This document shows, piece by piece, positions 60,324 to 64,000 of a stretch of DNA of 64,000 nt. The notes below the pieces were generated by a model. The model did not search any database. It had not been told where the DNA came from and saw only the letters and a list, made by a program, of their open reading frames with translations. The stretch spans positions 5,001-69,000 of the forward strand of contig JAODUO010001772.1 in NCBI GenBank assembly GCA_025642075.2. Reading direction: 5' to 3'. Origin of the DNA: Ridgeia piscesae (Eukaryota > Annelida > Polychaeta > Sabellida > Siboglinidae). Numbering within the stretch: the stretch's first letter is position 1; every line of letters begins with the position of its first letter. A program made the translations under genes and the position numbers.

Positions 60324-60623
60324 GGAGAGCGGTGGTCGCGCGGTAGAGCGCCGGACTGTCAATCGAGGGGACGGTGGTTCAATCCCACCTACCGCCGTTT
60401 CGAAACTTAGGCAATTTCTTCACCCCACATTTGCCTGTGTCTTTCGGAAGAGACACTAAAAGCCGGTGGTCCCTTCTGTCAGGTGTCTATGCCAGGGGAA
60501 GTAAAAGATCCCACACAGGGGGTAAATGTGTAACCTGTAGTGGACTCACAAATTCTACAGAAGAACAACTCCTGCGTTAGCCCAAGTTTGGGCTGTTTGG
60601 AGGTAATCACCTAAGAACTAAGA
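60324..60623 (+). mobile_element. tRNA-derived SINE (family S2)
   Basis: tRNA-like head: 'tggtcgcgcggtagagcg' (A box) and 'ggtggttcaatccca' (B box), with a near-complete acceptor pairing (gcggtgg/ctaccgc) but a poor anticodon stem, so a SINE head rather than a tRNA gene. The body includes 'tctttcggaagagacac' and 'ggggaagtaaaagatccc'. Flanked by ACCTTG at 60,318-60,323 and 60,624-60,629, a probable target duplication. Confidence 0.8.
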
Positions 60624-60639
60624 ACCTTGAACTGCGCAG

Positions 60640-61070
60640 CCCCCATCCCATCTCACTCACAGATAAATTGACTACCCAATTCCCACAATACCCACAACCC
60701 TTACCCCACTCGCAATGTAGCCCTGTATATCTATTCCACTAACAGCATATTTCTCCGCCCCTATCCCACTCACAGAATACCCAATAGCCCACTCACAGTG
60801 TAGTCCCTTTCACCAATCACAGTATAGCGATCTACCTCTACCCCACTCACAGATTACTCCCTACATCACCAACATAGTAAGACCCTACCATTAACGAACT
60901 CACATTGTAGCCCCATCACACTGACAGTGTAGACCCCTACACCAACCAATCACAGGGTAACCCCTTAAACATATCACACTCACAATGTAACCCCACACTA
61001 CTCACACACAGAGTAGTCCCTTACACCTATCACATTCACGGTAGCCCCGTAAACCACACACTCACAGCGC
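60640..61070. repeat. Degenerate minisatellite, arm B
   Basis: Repeats of 'actcacagagtag', 'ccccttacacctatcac' and variants; mirror of 54,003-54,400. Confidence 0.75.
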
Positions 61071-61071
61071 A

Positions 61072-61340
61072 GTGGCTCAGGTGTAGAATTTCAGACTTTC
61101 GACTAAGAGAATCCGGGTTCAAATCCTGTGCAGCGGCGCTAAAACCAGAGGGCAAGTTTTTTAATCCCAATTTTCAACAGTTCACTCAGCTATATAAATG
61201 AGTACATGGCTATAGACAGTGGTGGATGTGTGTAAGAGCACCCTTCGCGCATTAATTGTAGCATGTGGCTGGATGATTCCGAGAACATTTGAAACGGACC
61301 GGTTATGTAATTTGCTCTAATAGGGGAAATGTGGTTTCGT
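61072..61340 (+). mobile_element. tRNA-derived SINE (family S1), in arm B
   Basis: A box 'agtggctcaggtgtaga', B box 'gggttcaaatcctgtg', then the S1 body. Orthologous to 53,745-54,003 by duplication; its 3' domain is shortened. Confidence 0.78.
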
Positions 61341-61719
61341 CTTGACACTTCCGGAGGATGTTGCTGATTGCGATAAGGTTAACTAACATCGTACTACAAC
61401 TGGTGCTCCTGTCCAAACCTCGCTACCGCGAGGTCATTAATTATCGTCATAGGTATTGAAAGGTCGTGGTCTACATTAAGGAGGTGCAGGGGGGTATTTT
61501 CATGTTCCCTGATTTGCAATATAGTTTCCTCGTGAAACGTGAACACCATCAGGTTCTTCATGGAATTGACAACAGGTGACTAAAACTTTTCGTCGAGTTC
61601 TGCTCATATAATAGATATGTACCACCAAACTGCAAAAAAATAAACAAAACAAAATTAGCGTGAAAAAACCAATAGTTTCCCTGCGAAATGTAAAAAACGT
61701 TTTTTACACTGTGAATCAT

Positions 61720-62890
61720 GATCCAAGACCCTCGTGGACCTCTTATATAACATTGTGCGAATGCTTACCAAACGTTGTGTCCTGTATGCCTAGTTAAAAC
61801 TGGTGCTTTCCGTACGAAGCAGTTGATGTAACTGCTCGGGTGGGTCGTGTGCTCCTACGTCGACAATCACATCATTACAACGACCACTGACGCCACTGCT
61901 TTAGAATTACTAAAACAACCGCCGGTATGCACATCACAGCTGTGCGGCTACGAAGCCGTTAGGAAAGAATGTTAACTACCGATAGTTTTTTGATAGTTAC
62001 ATTTTTGTGGTATGCGTGAATACTTTAATGATATAGTACATCTACCTTTAAGCCACATGACGTCACAGCTCTGTAATGAAGAGGCAATTAGGAAAGACGA
62101 TTGCTATGCGTAGATAATTAGGAACTCGTTATGTAGGTTTAATTATCGACAATAAACTGCCTATGAAATAGAGGTGTTGTGTATTCTAAAAGGTTTTCTT
62201 AATAAACCACTCGAACAACAGTTTCGCATTGATTGAGCGTCACTGCTCGCAAACTAAGAAGTAGCCGCTATTTGTGTAGCAGTGACGTCACAGCTCTGAG
62301 ACTATGAAACGTGTTAGAAATTGAGTTTACTAGTTTATGGGGCGGTGTGGTGGTCCCAGATTCGACCAGTCCCGGATTCGTACGAATCTGGGACCGCGAC
62401 GGTAGCGGTCCCAGATTCGTACCGAGTCAGGATTCGCCTTTGTTACTAACGTAGTTTCCGTTAGTAATACATCAAGTATTTAAATAATATTGTTATCACG
62501 CACATCTTAAAATAAAAATGGATTAACGTATGCGCATATCGCATGCGCGATATGCGTTTAGACGAATCCTGGACTGGTCGAATCTGGGACCACCACAGCG
62601 ACACAGCAAACCAACAGAGGAAACATGATAAACACGTAGACGTTTGACTTTTTCAGAATGGTTGACTTGTAACGACTGTGAAACGGAAGATAACAATATG
62701 AAACGTGGTGAATATGTAAACTAATATGAACGAATACTTTTGTTGAAATATTTGGCCACGTGAAAATATACCCTTATAGGTCGTCATTTTGAAACTAAAT
62801 CAAAATGGCTTACATACAACGTAGCTTAAATGGCATAACAATTATGTAATAGATGGCAACGACATAACACGAGGTGACTACGTACAATAA
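61720..62890. repeat. Direct duplicate D, copy 2 (LINE-free)
   Basis: Same order as 55,800-56,079 plus 58,375-58,975 but continuous at 62,052, giving the pre-insertion site of LINE E5. Carries a MITE at 62,346-62,597. Confidence 0.85.
62346..62597. mobile_element. 252-bp MITE with 27-bp inverted ends
   Basis: Ends TGTGGTGGTCCCAGATTCGA and its reverse complement, perfect over about 27 bp, with internal echoes of 'tcccagattcgtac' and a self-complementary 'gcatatcgcatgcgcgatatgc'-type core near 62,535. Absent from the sister sequence at about 58,665. Target duplication is unclear (perhaps GCG). Confidence 0.85.
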
Positions 62891-63200
62891 TACTAATGAA
62901 TCCTTTTCAGATATTTCACCGTCAGAAACTATACCCGTATATTATAAAATCCAAATTTCTTATATACAAGAGATCCTGTGCGCATAGCTGGTTCTGTCTA
63001 AATCTTCGAACCATGAGACAAGTTGTTTGCCAGATCATATAGATACAGGAAATGCAGTCCCCTTAGGTTTTGTTATCAACCATGACGCCCATTTAAATTG
63101 GTAAATACATAATACGTGTCCAGTCAAAACATCCACATCAAAACATCAAGTATACCTTTACTACACACTATTCTCTTGTGTGATATGATGATAATTTTAA
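62891..63200. other. No recognisable feature
   Basis: Unassigned sequence between duplicate D and the next SINE. Confidence 0.45.
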
Positions 63201-63204
63201 GGTA

Positions 63205-63475
63205 AACGGTATATTATTACCCAGTCATTGGAGCAGCTCAAAGAGCGTCACACTTTATTCCAAGACAGACCTATTCAATCAAACACATATCTACTTCTTT
63301 GGGAAGTATCCCGCAACGCTGCAATTAATCCCCGAAAGCTCCTCGTACAAAATATCCACCACTGCCTATAGTCAATTCTTAACCCATACAGCTGAGTGAA
63401 TTGGAGCAATAGTGAAAACATTTACTTAGGGTTTCAAACTGCAGCGCAGCATTCGAACCTGTGTCGTAGTCGACA
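63205..63475 (-). mobile_element. tRNA-derived SINE (family S1)
   Basis: Minus strand: B box 'aggttcgaatgctgcgctgc' near 63,455, S1 body, and 3' domain near 63,235 ('aaagtgtgacgctctttgag'). Together with the LINE end upstream it matches the 52,860-53,178 arrangement. Confidence 0.75.
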
Positions 63476-63479
63476 CACC

Positions 63480-63760
63480 GATGGGGTCTTTTGTCATATT
63501 GTCATACACGAAATACACTCGTTTGTGTGCATTATTTGAGTAACAAGATGTTGTTCAGATGAACGCGTGCGTCCTGGACTCTGTCTCTTTAGCAGGTTTG
63601 CCAGATACAGGGGAACCATCCCATTCATACACCGGTACACATGGAGAAGTATTTTATACTCGATGCGGCATTTAACTGGAGTCATAGAAACGAGTCAAAT
63701 ACAGGAACACTTGTTTTACTTACGAAGGCTTTGTAACCTTCATAATAAGTGTTAGCCCCA
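63480..63760 (-). pseudogene. LINE C-terminal fragment
   Basis: Minus frame from 63,685: 'MTPVKCRIEYKILLHVYRCM', 'NGMVPLYLANLL', 'RSSEQHL', the P.R.RI.YK(I)LL...(L)NG..P.YL..LL block of LINE polyproteins. Short remnant. Confidence 0.65.
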
Positions 63761-64000
63761 ATAGTTCTTTTGTTCAGCCTCCATATGGTTTGTTGAGGAG
63801 CATTATCAAAATTTTACACGAACATTTGTTGAAAATCCCTCTCCCCTGTTGCTATGCTACTGTACTGAAATTCTTTGTTACAAGTGGTTTAAAACACCGC
63901 AGCCAGAGTGTTATGTAAAATTGGTTCTTTGTCAGCAATTTTTTTATTAAATACAAGATATATGTATGGTGACGTTTAATTATATACACGGTCATGAACC
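63761..64000. other. No recognisable feature
   Basis: Window end. Nothing recognised. Confidence 0.45.

Larger units (their letters stand above)
60045..61700. repeat. Large inverted duplication, arm B
   Basis: Reverse-complement partner of 53,225-54,555. Longer because of a SINE insertion at 60,324-60,623 absent from arm A. Confidence 0.85.

Noticed and set aside
60324..60395. A true tRNA-Asp gene (GTC in the anticodon position)
   Set aside because: Anticodon stem does not pair and the unit continues into a SINE body with target duplication.

Overview
The window is animal (metazoan) nuclear DNA. It has spliced, intron-bearing gene pieces, a C2H2 zinc-finger array with TGEKP linkers, several LINE clades, a Penelope-like element with a GIY-YIG domain, hAT-type and TA-target MITEs, tRNA-derived SINEs and very long microsatellites. 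There is no prokaryotic gene organisation. The recognisable host gene family is the spongin short-chain-collagen (SSCC, 'short-chain collagen C4-like') NC1-type family, which is common in marine invertebrates. A lophotrochozoan, perhaps a mollusc, is my best guess; that is inference, not proof.

Region by region. 1-6.3 kb: microsatellites (GT, GTGTGC, CACACG), a decayed LINE and a decayed SSCC exon. 7.0-11.8 kb: a plus-strand CR1-type LINE (SGNH domain, endonuclease, RT) split by a minus-strand LINE and ending in a third LINE fragment. 11.8-14.8 kb: an SSCC exon interrupted by a TA-flanked MITE, and an SSCC exon 2 overwritten by two pentanucleotide arrays. 14.9-15.3 kb: a hAT-like MITE. 19.7-21.1 kb: a Penelope-like element. 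22.6-25.1 kb: two more SSCC last exons; one is 497 nt with no net indel but three in-frame TGA codons. 27.4-29.0 kb: a LINE. 29.1-29.5 kb: an SSCC first exon with an internal 53-bp minisatellite. 31.6-37.3 kb: the one SSCC gene that looks intact, on the minus strand (three exons, 295 aa, phase-1 introns, a LINE in intron 2). 37.8-39.8 kb: a hAT MITE nested in another hAT MITE. 41.2-43.6 kb: LINE remnants. 46-49.7 kb: a possible LTR-like piece, a palindrome and a ~200-bp tandem repeat. 50.4-52.0 kb: the zinc-finger array. 52.9-63.8 kb: repeat mosaic made of a large inverted duplication, a direct duplication split by a LINE with an intact RT frame, SINEs and a MITE with its empty site visible in the sister copy.

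The genes do not form an operon or pathway. The locus reads as a small secreted-protein gene cluster in birth-and-death turnover: one intact minus-strand gene and at least seven decayed exon copies on the plus strand. Transposons and simple repeats have repeatedly broken these exons, often with filled and empty sites both visible. Stretches with nothing recognisable are listed as such.
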